From the NCBI GenBank assembly GCA_022798855.1, contig JAAWNI010000059.1, positions 1 to 11,134 on the forward strand: DNA of 11,134 nucleotides. Direction: 5' to 3'. Made by a program: the position numbers and the translations under genes. The stretch's first letter is position 1; each line of letters opens with the position of its first letter. Below the pieces are notes generated by a model. The model ran no database searches and had not been told where the DNA came from. It saw only the letters and a list, made by a program, of their open reading frames with translations. The DNA comes from Lawsonibacter sp. (GTDB taxonomy: Bacteria; Bacillota; Clostridia; Oscillospirales; Oscillospiraceae). This document shows, piece after piece, positions 1 through 5,794 of the stretch.

Positions 1-78
1 GGGGGAAGGTGTGCCGGGCGGGTGCTGATGGAGCTTGCCTTGGAGGCTGGTATTGAGGGGGTGGAATTGCTTTTGTGA
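1..78 (+). CDS. Possible C-terminal end of a plus-strand gene, truncated by window edge
   Basis: Frame 1 is open from the window edge to a TGA at 76-78 and would encode about 25 residues ending in a leucine-rich stretch (ELALEAGIEGVELLL) that could form an amphipathic helix. About 72% of its third codon positions are G or C, which fits the coding genes here, and base composition falls abruptly right after the stop. If real, the gene converges on the minus-strand genes to its right. I do not recognise the protein. The stretch is too short to exclude chance, and the minus strand is open here as well. Confidence 0.33.
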   Translation, partial: GGRCAGRVLMELALEAGIEGVELLL

Positions 79-252
79 ATAATGCACAAAAAAGTATTTT
101 AGATTTTTCTGCATTTAACCCTTGACATTTTTCTGATATCGTAAATCGCAGATTGTTGAACAAAATATTTTGTATTTTAGAGCTACGTCGAAGAAATTTT
201 CCGCTTGGTTCAAATGCTGAAAATGGGCTTTTCCGCCAAAGTGGGACAGCTG
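79..252. other. AT-rich spacer with overlapping palindromes
   Basis: No gene is visible. By my count G+C is about 34% over the whole stretch and about 26% in 81-180, against well over 60% in neighbouring genes. The left edge has a weak AT hairpin (TTTTGTG at 71-77 with CACAAAA at 85-91) that could end transcription of a plus-strand gene. The right edge has a perfect GACAGCTGTC palindrome at 245-254 overlapping the stop of the minus-strand coiled-coil gene, and a weak GGC/GCC hairpin followed by TTTT when read on the minus strand. A TTGACA hexamer at 122-127 has no acceptable -10 partner at 16-18 nt. The simplest reading is a spacer between two converging genes. Confidence 0.5.
153..173. repeat. 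Two overlapping palindromes, possible protein-binding site
   Basis: TTGTTGAACAA (153-163, perfect around a central G) overlaps ACAAAATATTTTGT (160-173, perfect even palindrome). Both are AT-rich and lie in the AT-rich spacer. They could be a DNA-binding site or only a by-product of base composition. No promoter that they would control is evident. Confidence 0.3.
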
Positions 253-495
253 TCATAGATTCATTTTCGGGATGGGAAACGCGATGGTGCCGCTTACCTC
301 GTCGCCCCACTCCAGCAGAGCGTTGACACCAGTCCGGACCTCGGCCAGGCCCTCCTTCACCTCGCATAGCTCCCCTTCCACGCGATCCAACCGCTGGATA
401 ATGGGTGCCAGCTTTTGCTCCAGCTTCTCATCCAATTTCCGGTCCATCATCTCTTCGATTGCCTTCAGCAGCTCCATGTCAACCATATAATTCAT
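253..495 (-). CDS. Small coiled-coil protein of unknown function
   Basis: An 80-residue (or 77-residue) acidic, highly helical protein. Residues ~7-60 are rich in E, K, L and V in heptad-like order (LLKAIEEMMDRKLDEKLEQK, then QRLDRVEGELCEVKEGLAEV), which predicts a coiled coil. A short non-helical tail, ALLEWGDEVSGTIAFPIPKM, follows. It has no signal peptide, membrane segment or catalytic motif. I recall many small Clostridial hypothetical proteins with this layout (MDRKL, repeated RLDRVE units, then a Trp-containing tail), none with a known role. It lies 31 nt downstream of the metalloprotease-like gene with no promoter visible between, so the two are probably cotranscribed. The start is ambiguous: Met1 sits almost on top of the GGAAGGGA ribosome site, whereas Met4 (ATG at 484-486) is about 9 nt from it and may be the real start. 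An oligomerising or adaptor role is a guess. Confidence 0.72.
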   Translation of the reverse strand: MNYMVDMELLKAIEEMMDRKLDEKLEQKLAPIIQRLDRVEGELCEVKEGLAEVRTGVNALLEWGDEVSGTIAFPIPKMNL

Positions 496-503
496 TCCCT
501 TCC
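496..503 (-). promoter_or_regulatory. Ribosome binding site that bears on the start of the coiled-coil gene
   Basis: Read on the minus strand this is GGAAGGGA, directly abutting the first ATG (493-495). That spacing is too short for normal initiation. The in-frame ATG three codons on (484-486) has a spacing of about 9 nt and is favoured on this ground. Confidence 0.5.
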
Positions 504-526
504 ATCTATTCTATCTACGATCTCAA

Positions 527-1330
527 TCAAGCTAACGCTTCAAAGCCGGACTTCTTCTCGTTGCCGGCCCGCTGGGGCTCCTCCACGGGGTTGGCCTTGG
601 TGGTGGTGCGGGTGGTGCCGCCGGAGACGTACACGTCGCCGCACTCCGGGCAGATGTCCGTATGGATGGTCACTGACTGGCTGACCACCTTCCGGTCCTC
701 ACGCTGGGCCTTGGCCTGCTCCCGGACCACGTGCTCCTGCTCATGGCCGCGGACGGCGGCGGCCGCCTGCTCGGGGGCCACGTTGGTAGCCGCCTTGAAG
801 GACACCCCCGGGTCGTCGGAGCCGTCCTGATACTTACGGTTCTTGCAGGTCTGGCACTCGGCCTCCTCCATGACCTCCTGGGGCGTCTTGGCGTCCTCCT
901 GTTCAGCCTCTAAGGCGTCCTGCACTTTCGGATCGTCCCCGGCCCCGCCGCCGTTCAGCAGCTTCTCCAGCCCCTTGGACTGGTTCCAGCCCACCAGCTC
1001 CCGCTCCAGGCCTTCCACCTCGCCGTCCAGATACTGGATGCGGGCCCGCACCGCCATCTCGGCGGGGTCGGCCCCCTCCCGCATGGTGGGGAACTGGAAT
1101 TTGCCCTCCTGTTCCTCCGGGACGGCCTGGGCGGACCCCCGGTGGACGGCAGGCACCTGGCCCACCGGCGGCACAGGGGCGGTCTGGGCCCGGGATACCG
1201 GGCTTACCGGCTCCATGCTCTGTGGATTAGCGTTTCGATTCTGCCAGGCGTTTCTATTTTGATAGATGGAATAATAACCGCTGGTGCTGCCATAACTGCC
1301 GATCGCTCCGATGCCAGCCATTGCGGCCAC
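527..1330 (-). CDS. Putative zinc metalloprotease (SprA-related type) with HEQEH and CxxC motifs
   Basis: 267 residues from a GTG at 1328-1330, or 264 from an ATG at 1319-1321 (MAGIGAIGSYG); AGGAAAGG upstream fits either. The N-terminal third is low-complexity, rich in Ser, Tyr, Asn, Gln, Pro and Val. Residues ~88-125 are helical. The conserved part runs from C159-Q-T-C162 through VSFKAATNVAPEQAAAAV to H196-E-Q-E-H200, an HExxH zinc site, and on to C227-P-E-C230 followed by GDVYVSGGTTRTT. This arrangement matches what I know of the SprA-related/CJM1_0395-type putative metallopeptidases (PF12118), common in Gram-negatives and seen as hypotheticals in Clostridia. The substrate is unknown. There is no signal peptide or membrane segment, so it is probably cytoplasmic. 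It has its own promoter (1357-1385) and leads a two-gene unit with the coiled-coil gene. The HExxH and Cys pairs are visible directly; the family name is from memory of the motif order. Confidence 0.78.
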   Translation of the reverse strand: MAAMAGIGAIGSYGSTSGYYSIYQNRNAWQNRNANPQSMEPVSPVSRAQTAPVPPVGQVPAVHRGSAQAVPEEQEGKFQFPTMREGADPAEMAVRARIQYLDGEVEGLERELVGWNQSKGLEKLLNGGGAGDDPKVQDALEAEQEDAKTPQEVMEEAECQTCKNRKYQDGSDDPGVSFKAATNVAPEQAAAAVRGHEQEHVVREQAKAQREDRKVVSQSVTIHTDICPECGDVYVSGGTTRTTTKANPVEEPQRAGNEKKSGFEALA

Positions 1331-1356
1331 CCCTTTCCTGATATTATTACAGGGTA

Positions 1357-1385
1357 ATTATACTACACGCCCCGCCCCAGCGCAA
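1357..1385 (-). promoter_or_regulatory. Sigma-A type promoter of the metalloprotease gene
   Basis: On the minus strand, TTGCGC (1380-1385, 4/6 to TTGACA), a 17-nt spacer and a perfect TATAAT (1357-1362). Transcription would start near 1350, about 20 nt before the GTG start. The rest of the gap to the SLH gene (1386-1503) shows no gene or repeat. Confidence 0.75.
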
Positions 1386-1503
1386 GGAAAAATTTCACTC
1401 GTTCCATCGGATAAAAGCGCTGTCAGATTATGGTTTCGGCAGTTTCCACAAAGGTGGGTCAAAACGTGCTGGCCTGGAGAAAGCGCCTGGGGCCGACAGG
1501 AGG

Positions 1504-1550
1504 AAAACACCCCGGCCAAGAGCCGTCCGCGCTCCGGGCCAGGGTGTTTT
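1504..1550 (-). terminator. Rho-independent terminator closing the five-gene operon
   Basis: AAAACACCC (1504-1512) pairs perfectly with GGGTGTTTT (1542-1550). After one C/A mismatch the stem continues as GGCC/GGCC, and the inner region can add GAGC/GCTC. The stem begins 22 nt past the stop of the SLH/CHAP gene. Read on the minus strand it ends in a run of T, and it also has TTTTT on the plus strand, so it may work in both directions. Confidence 0.8.
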
Positions 1551-1571
1551 TATCTGCGGCAAGCCTATTGT

Positions 1572-2642
1572 TCAGGCGGGGTAGCGGGTGCGGACATAGA
1601 AATTCTGCTCCTCCAGCTCCTGGCGGGTGATCTCCCGGTCCCAGTGGACCTGTCCGTTAAAATTCCCCTCTGTGACGATGACGCTGTCCGCCCGCTTCTC
1701 CAGCACGACCACCGTGTGGGTGTCGTTTTGCGTCCGGAGGATGTCGCCCGCCCGGATGATGTCAAAATTGGAGTGCCGGGCGGTGGGGGGCAGCTCCCCA
1801 AAGACCGTGTCGCTGAGGAGGAAGGCGTAGGCGGCGCAGCCGTAGCCCTTGATGTACATGGGGTAGGAGGTATACTCATTGCTCTCGTTGGTCCAGGGCA
1901 TTCCCTCGGGGTAGCTGCCTCTCAGGCCGTTTATGATCTCCCGGACGTTGTCCTCGGTAATCTCCTTCCCGTTGGCCAGGCGCGCGCCCGACGGCTCCGG
2001 CCGGCCGGCCCCCTCCGCCACAACGTCGTAGAGGGCGCACAGGACGGTGGCCGCCTGCCCCCGGTCCATGGGGGAGGCGGGCGCGAAGCCGCCTCCGGTG
2101 CCGGTGAGCAGCTTCAGGGAGTAGCAGGTGAGCACGGCGTCCAGATTTCGGGCGTCCAGGCTGTCCAGGTCGGAGATTTCCTCCCTGGCCCAGGCCTTGT
2201 CCTTCTCGCTGGGCAGCTGTTTTTCCTCCGCCTGGAGATAATTATACATCATCTGGGCCATCTCCTGGCGGGGCACAGGCCGGCCGCCCTGGCCCTCCCA
2301 GGCCCCCTCCGCCGCCATCGCGGTGCTGTCCCAAAGGCCGTGGGCCCCGGCCACTTCACAGTAGGGCAGCCACCACTCCCCGTCGTTCCCGGAAATGGCC
2401 CGGTCCGCCTCCTCCCGGTAGCGGATGCCGCACAGCATCACGGCGAATTCCCGGTAGCTCACCTGGCTGTCGGGGGCGAACCGGCCGCCCCCCACGCCGC
2501 TGACCAGCCCCAGGGAAGCGGCGCGCTCAATATAGGGGGCGGCCCAGCCCTCCACATCGGTGAAGGGCTCCGCGGCAAAGGCGGGAAGGCACAGGCCCAG
2601 GCACAGCGCCAGGGCGAGGAGGGCGGAACACAGTTTTTTCAT
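1572..2642 (-). CDS. Secreted SLH-domain protein with C-terminal CHAP-like (Cys/His amidase) domain
   Basis: 356 residues. A classic signal peptide (MKKLCSALLALALCLGLCLP then AFA-AE) is likely cut near residues 23-24. Three S-layer homology repeats follow: ~26-75 (FTDVEGWAAPYIERAASLGL), ~88-137 and ~155-206 (the last with GGGFAPASPMDRGQAATVLC). SLH repeats bind secondary cell-wall polymers, so the mature protein should sit on the outer wall. The last ~130 residues resemble a CHAP/NlpC-P60-like papain fold: GYGC269AAYAF as nucleophile, RAGDILR, H309 in DTHTVVVLE, and E325-G-N327 as candidate third residue. CHAP enzymes cleave peptidoglycan amide or peptide bonds; that activity here is inferred. 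AAAGGA lies ~9 nt before the ATG. It follows folD by 69 nt with no obvious promoter, so it is probably the last gene of the lgt operon. Confidence 0.85.
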   Translation of the reverse strand: MKKLCSALLALALCLGLCLPAFAAEPFTDVEGWAAPYIERAASLGLVSGVGGGRFAPDSQVSYREFAVMLCGIRYREEADRAISGNDGEWWLPYCEVAGAHGLWDSTAMAAEGAWEGQGGRPVPRQEMAQMMYNYLQAEEKQLPSEKDKAWAREEISDLDSLDARNLDAVLTCYSLKLLTGTGGGFAPASPMDRGQAATVLCALYDVVAEGAGRPEPSGARLANGKEITEDNVREIINGLRGSYPEGMPWTNESNEYTSYPMYIKGYGCAAYAFLLSDTVFGELPPTARHSNFDIIRAGDILRTQNDTHTVVVLEKRADSVIVTEGNFNGQVHWDREITRQELEEQNFYVRTRYPA

Positions 2643-2678
2643 ACACTCGTTTCCTTTCTCACGTTGTCTGATGGAGCG

Positions 2679-2706
2679 CGGCCCCGCCTTGAGGAGGGCG
2701 GAGCCG
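2679..2706 (-). other. Stable hairpin without T-tract between folD and the SLH gene
   Basis: CGGCCCCGCC (2679-2688) pairs with GGCGGAGCCG (2697-2706) over 10 bp with one G-T wobble and an 8-nt loop, 5 nt past the folD stop. No run of T follows on either strand, so it is not a standard terminator. It could attenuate expression of the SLH gene or stabilise the 3' end of the upstream message. Confidence 0.5.
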
Positions 2707-2711
2707 TGCGT

Positions 2712-3557
2712 CTATTGCTTTCTATGAATCAGCGCGGCGTTGAGGGTGTTTTCCATCAGCACCGCCCGGGTGACAGGCCCCACGCCGCCGGGGACGGGGG
2801 TGATGTAAGATGCCTTCTCCGCGATGGGGCTGTAGTCCACGTCGCCGCACAGCCTGCCGCCCTCGTCCCGGTTTACCGCCACGTCGATGACCACCGCCCC
2901 TTCCTTCACCATATCGGCGGTGATGAGCCCGGGGTGTCCGGCGGCGGAGATGAGGATGTCCGCCCGGCGGCACTCGGCGGCCAGGTCGGGGGTCTTGGTG
3001 TGGCAGACGGTGACGGTGCAGTCCCTCCGCAGCAGCAGCATGGCCTGGGGCTTGCCCACGATGTTGGACCGGCCCACCATGGTGCAGTTCTTATAGGCGG
3101 GGTCGATGCCGTACTCCGCCAGCAGCCGCATCACCCCCGCCGGGGTGCAGGGCCAGAAGCAGTCCACCCCCAGGGTCAGGTCCCCCACGTTGGAGGGGTG
3201 GACGCAGTCCACATCCTTGTCCGGCCGGATGGCCATCTGCACCGCCCGGTCGTCCAGGTGCCCGGGGAGGGGGAACTGGATGAGTATGCCGTCGATCCCC
3301 TCCCGCTCGTTCAAAAAGTGGATGACGTCCAGCAGCTCCTTCTGGGGCACGTCCTCGGGCAGACGGTATGTCTCGTAGTAGATGCCGCACTGCTGGCAGT
3401 CCTTCCGCTTGCCCGCCTCGTAGACCTGGGCGGCGGGGTTCTCCCCCACCAGGATCATGGCCATGCCCGGCCTGCGCTCCATCTGCTCCACCTGGAGCCT
3501 TACCTGCTCCTTGATCTTGGCCGCCAGGGCCTTTCCGTCCATGACAATGGCCGCCAT
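2712..3557 (-). CDS. folD: Bifunctional methylenetetrahydrofolate dehydrogenase/methenyltetrahydrofolate cyclohydrolase
   Basis: 281 residues, normal FolD length. The cytoplasmic enzyme interconverts 5,10-methylene-, 5,10-methenyl- and 10-formyl-tetrahydrofolate, supplying one-carbon units for purines and fMet-tRNA. Y46 and K50 (VYEAGKRK) match the catalytic Tyr/Lys, Q94 sits in ILIQFPLP, D117 in KDVD, then PCTPAG (136-141), the NADP-site signature VGRSNIVGKP (161-170), ADILISAAGHPG, and the C-terminal TPVPGGVGPVT (253-263). Several positions deviate: the usual KDVDGFHP is KDVDCVHP, QLPLP is QFPLP, and VIDVGINR is VIDVAVNR. The catalytic residues remain, so activity is likely. The ATG is 3 nt past the lgt stop, and its ribosome site (AAGGGGGAG) lies in the last codons of lgt, suggesting translational coupling. 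Confidence 0.96.
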   Translation of the reverse strand: MAAIVMDGKALAAKIKEQVRLQVEQMERRPGMAMILVGENPAAQVYEAGKRKDCQQCGIYYETYRLPEDVPQKELLDVIHFLNEREGIDGILIQFPLPGHLDDRAVQMAIRPDKDVDCVHPSNVGDLTLGVDCFWPCTPAGVMRLLAEYGIDPAYKNCTMVGRSNIVGKPQAMLLLRRDCTVTVCHTKTPDLAAECRRADILISAAGHPGLITADMVKEGAVVIDVAVNRDEGGRLCGDVDYSPIAEKASYITPVPGGVGPVTRAVLMENTLNAALIHRKQ

Positions 3558-3560
3558 CTG

Positions 3561-4517
3561 TCACTCCCCCTTATCTGTCTCTTCCCCGGCGGGCTGGGCG
3601 GCCAGCCGGTCCACAAACAACTCCTGTTTTACGCCCCGGGTCCGCCACAGCATCCATGCCAGCGCCCCGCCGGCGATGACGCAGGTGGCCGCGGCCAGCA
3701 GCTGGGACACCCGGATGGGCGCGCCGAAGAGCTCCCAGCCGAAGAGGTACAGGCTGTCAGTGCGCAGGCCCTCGATCCAGGCCCGGCCCAGGCCGTACCA
3801 GAAGAAGTAGAACAGGAAGCACTCCCCGTCAAATTTCCGCTTCTTCCCAATCAGATACACCATAATAAGGCCGGCAAAGTTCCAGGCCGACTCATAGAAA
3901 AAGGTGGGGTGCACCCCCAGCGCCCCGCTGAGGATGGACTCATACCCCGCCTGGTCCACATAGCCCTTCTGAAGCATCTCGGCGGCGATGGACGGCCCGC
4001 ACATCCGCCAGGGCAGGGCGGTGGCCCCGCCGTAGGCTTCCGCGTTCATGAAGTTGCCCCACCGGCCGATGAGCTGGCCGATGAACAGGCCGTGGACCCC
4101 CAGGTCGGCGTAGGCCAGAAAGCTGAGCTTCTTTTTCCGGCAGAAGAGCCACAGCACGATGGCGGAGGAGATGATGGCCCCGTAGATAGCCAGCCCCCCG
4201 TCGCTGTAGTTGAAGATAGCCCCCCAGTTCAGGGAGCCATCCACCCGGCGGTAGATGTCCAGGTTGAACACCACATAATACACCCGGATGGCCACCAGGG
4301 CGGCGGGGACGGCGAAGAGCATCATGTCGATGATGTTGTCCTCAGAGATGCCGAACCGCCTGCCCCAGCGGGAGCAGAGATACACCGCCAGGATCAGCCC
4401 GCCGGTGATGATGACCCCGTACCAGTAGACGGGCCGGTCCAGGACCGGGATGGTAAAGGCCACCCGGTCCAGGGTAAACTCCAGCCCCAGGCCGGGGAAG
4501 GAAACCGTGTTGATCAT
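3561..4517 (-). CDS. lgt: Prolipoprotein diacylglyceryl transferase
   Basis: 318 residues with about seven hydrophobic membrane segments. Lgt transfers the diacylglyceryl group of phosphatidylglycerol onto the lipobox Cys of prolipoproteins, the first step of lipoprotein maturation in the cytoplasmic membrane. The family signature is intact: GRWGNFMNAEAYG at 151-163 (R152, N155, E160). Also present are WYGVIITGG (32-40), GGLAIYGAI (107-115), VHPTFFYES (202-210) and WIEGLRTDSLYLF (247-259). At the position of the E. coli catalytic-loop His103 there is Tyr112, as in many Gram-positive versions. It is longer than the B. subtilis enzyme (~269) because of a charged C-terminal tail (~297-318). Its ATG overlaps the stop of the upstream M16 gene in an ATGA, with AAGGAGGAG just before it, so translation is probably coupled. 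Confidence 0.97.
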   Translation of the reverse strand: MINTVSFPGLGLEFTLDRVAFTIPVLDRPVYWYGVIITGGLILAVYLCSRWGRRFGISEDNIIDMMLFAVPAALVAIRVYYVVFNLDIYRRVDGSLNWGAIFNYSDGGLAIYGAIISSAIVLWLFCRKKKLSFLAYADLGVHGLFIGQLIGRWGNFMNAEAYGGATALPWRMCGPSIAAEMLQKGYVDQAGYESILSGALGVHPTFFYESAWNFAGLIMVYLIGKKRKFDGECFLFYFFWYGLGRAWIEGLRTDSLYLFGWELFGAPIRVSQLLAAATCVIAGGALAWMLWRTRGVKQELFVDRLAAQPAGEETDKGE

Positions 4518-5791
4518 GTCTCCTCCTTGGCCCGGACCACCGACAGGGCGGCGCGCTCCTCAGTGACCCAGTTGGAAATGAGCTCCTCGGCCTCCTCCTT
4601 GGTAATGGAAGCGAAAATCTCCGCGAAGCGCAGGAAATCGTAGCCCGCGAAGAAGGCCTGGGCCTGGCCCACGCACAGGTTCTCAAAGGAGTTCAGCCCC
4701 CGGACCCGGTTGCCGTACACCCCTTTCTTCACCCGCTCCCAGAGGGCGGAGTCGACCCCCTCCCGGCCGATGCGGGCGGCCTCCTCCGCCACCGCCATGC
4801 GGACGGCTTCCGGGTCCTTGGACTCCCCGTCCGCCGCCAGGAAGGCGCAGCCGAAGCTGCTCTCATAGCTGTAGCCGAACTCCTGGTTGATCAGGCCCTC
4901 CCGGTACAGCTTGGCGTACAGGGGGCTGGAATTGCCCAGCAGCACCTCCAGGGCCAGCCCGCCCACCAGCTCCTGGCGCAGACGGTCCCCGCCGTTGGCC
5001 GGGGCGTCCCCCTTCCAGCCCATCTGGAAGATGGGGGCGGACACCTCCATCCGCTCCTCAATGAGGGGCTGGGCCGCCTGGGGCTTCTCCTTCTCGCCAT
5101 AATCCTTGGCGGCGATGGGCCCGGCCTGCTTGGGGAGGATTTCCTGGGCAATTTTGCAGATGCGCTCCGGGTCCACCGGCCCCGCCACGCACAGCACCAT
5201 GTTGGCCGGGTCGTAGAAGGCCTTGTGGCAGGCGTAGAGGGTTTCCGGGGTGATCTCCGCAATGGACTCCACGCTGCCCGCCACGCTCACCCGGATGGGG
5301 TGGTGCTGGAACAGGGCCTTCATCAGGTTCATATAGCACTTCCAGTGGGGGTCGTCCTCAATCATACCGATCTCCTGGCCGATGATCCCCCGCTCTTTGT
5401 CCACGCTCTCCTGGGTGAACCAGGGGACGGAGACGAAGGACAGGAGGATGCGCAGGTTCTCCTCAAACTTCTCGGTGGAGTCGAAGTAGTAGCCGGTGAT
5501 GTCGTTGCTGGTGAAGGCGTTGGGGCTGGCCCCGTTGGCGGCCAGCTCCTGGAGGGCGTTGCCCTCCTGGGTGTCGAACATCTTGTGCTCCAGATAGTGG
5601 GCCACCCCGGCGGGGGTGTTGTGCCACGCCCCGTTCAGGCAGAAGCGCATGTCCATGCCCCCGTAGTTGGCGGCGAAAAAGGCGTAGCCCTTCTGAAACT
5701 CGGGCTTGGGGAAGACAAACACGTTCAGCCCGTTTTCCAGCTTCTCGTGGTACATGGATTCCCCCACCATGGCAAATTTCTGCTTTTCCAT
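4514..5791 (-). CDS. M16 family zinc metallopeptidase, catalytic subunit (YmfH-like)
   Basis: 425 residues, a typical two-domain M16B length, without signal peptide. The inverted zinc motif H65-Y-L-E68-H69 is intact (AHYLEHKMF), with E140 in IIGQEIGMIEDDP as probable third ligand. PNAFTSNDITGYYFDST and FYDPANMVLCVAGPVDPE are standard M16 blocks. The C-terminal domain has LYREGLINQEFGYSYE, where R297 and Y307 are 10 apart instead of the usual 7, so the classic Arg/Tyr substrate-holding pair seems lost. This matches B. subtilis YmfH, encoded beside YmfF. M16 peptidases degrade peptides inside a closed chamber; the physiological substrate is unknown. It starts 3 nt after the upstream M16 gene with AAGGAGGG before the ATG, and overlaps lgt by 4 nt. 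A heterodimer with the upstream product is inferred. Confidence 0.92.
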   Translation of the reverse strand: MEKQKFAMVGESMYHEKLENGLNVFVFPKPEFQKGYAFFAANYGGMDMRFCLNGAWHNTPAGVAHYLEHKMFDTQEGNALQELAANGASPNAFTSNDITGYYFDSTEKFEENLRILLSFVSVPWFTQESVDKERGIIGQEIGMIEDDPHWKCYMNLMKALFQHHPIRVSVAGSVESIAEITPETLYACHKAFYDPANMVLCVAGPVDPERICKIAQEILPKQAGPIAAKDYGEKEKPQAAQPLIEERMEVSAPIFQMGWKGDAPANGGDRLRQELVGGLALEVLLGNSSPLYAKLYREGLINQEFGYSYESSFGCAFLAADGESKDPEAVRMAVAEEAARIGREGVDSALWERVKKGVYGNRVRGLNSFENLCVGQAQAFFAGYDFLRFAEIFASITKEEAEELISNWVTEERAALSVVRAKEET

Positions 5792-5794
5792 CCC

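Noticed and set aside
122..127. TTGACA as a plus-strand -35 box
   Set aside because: No usable -10 at 16-18 nt (the best, TAAATC, is only 14 nt away) and no plus-strand gene downstream.
1311..4643. Very long plus-strand open frame (1,110 codons) antisense to the SLH, folD and lgt genes
   Set aside because: The translation is low-complexity (Gly, Pro, Val, His-rich) with no recognisable domain, while the opposite strand encodes clear FolD and Lgt. Long antisense frames are expected when third positions are strongly G/C.
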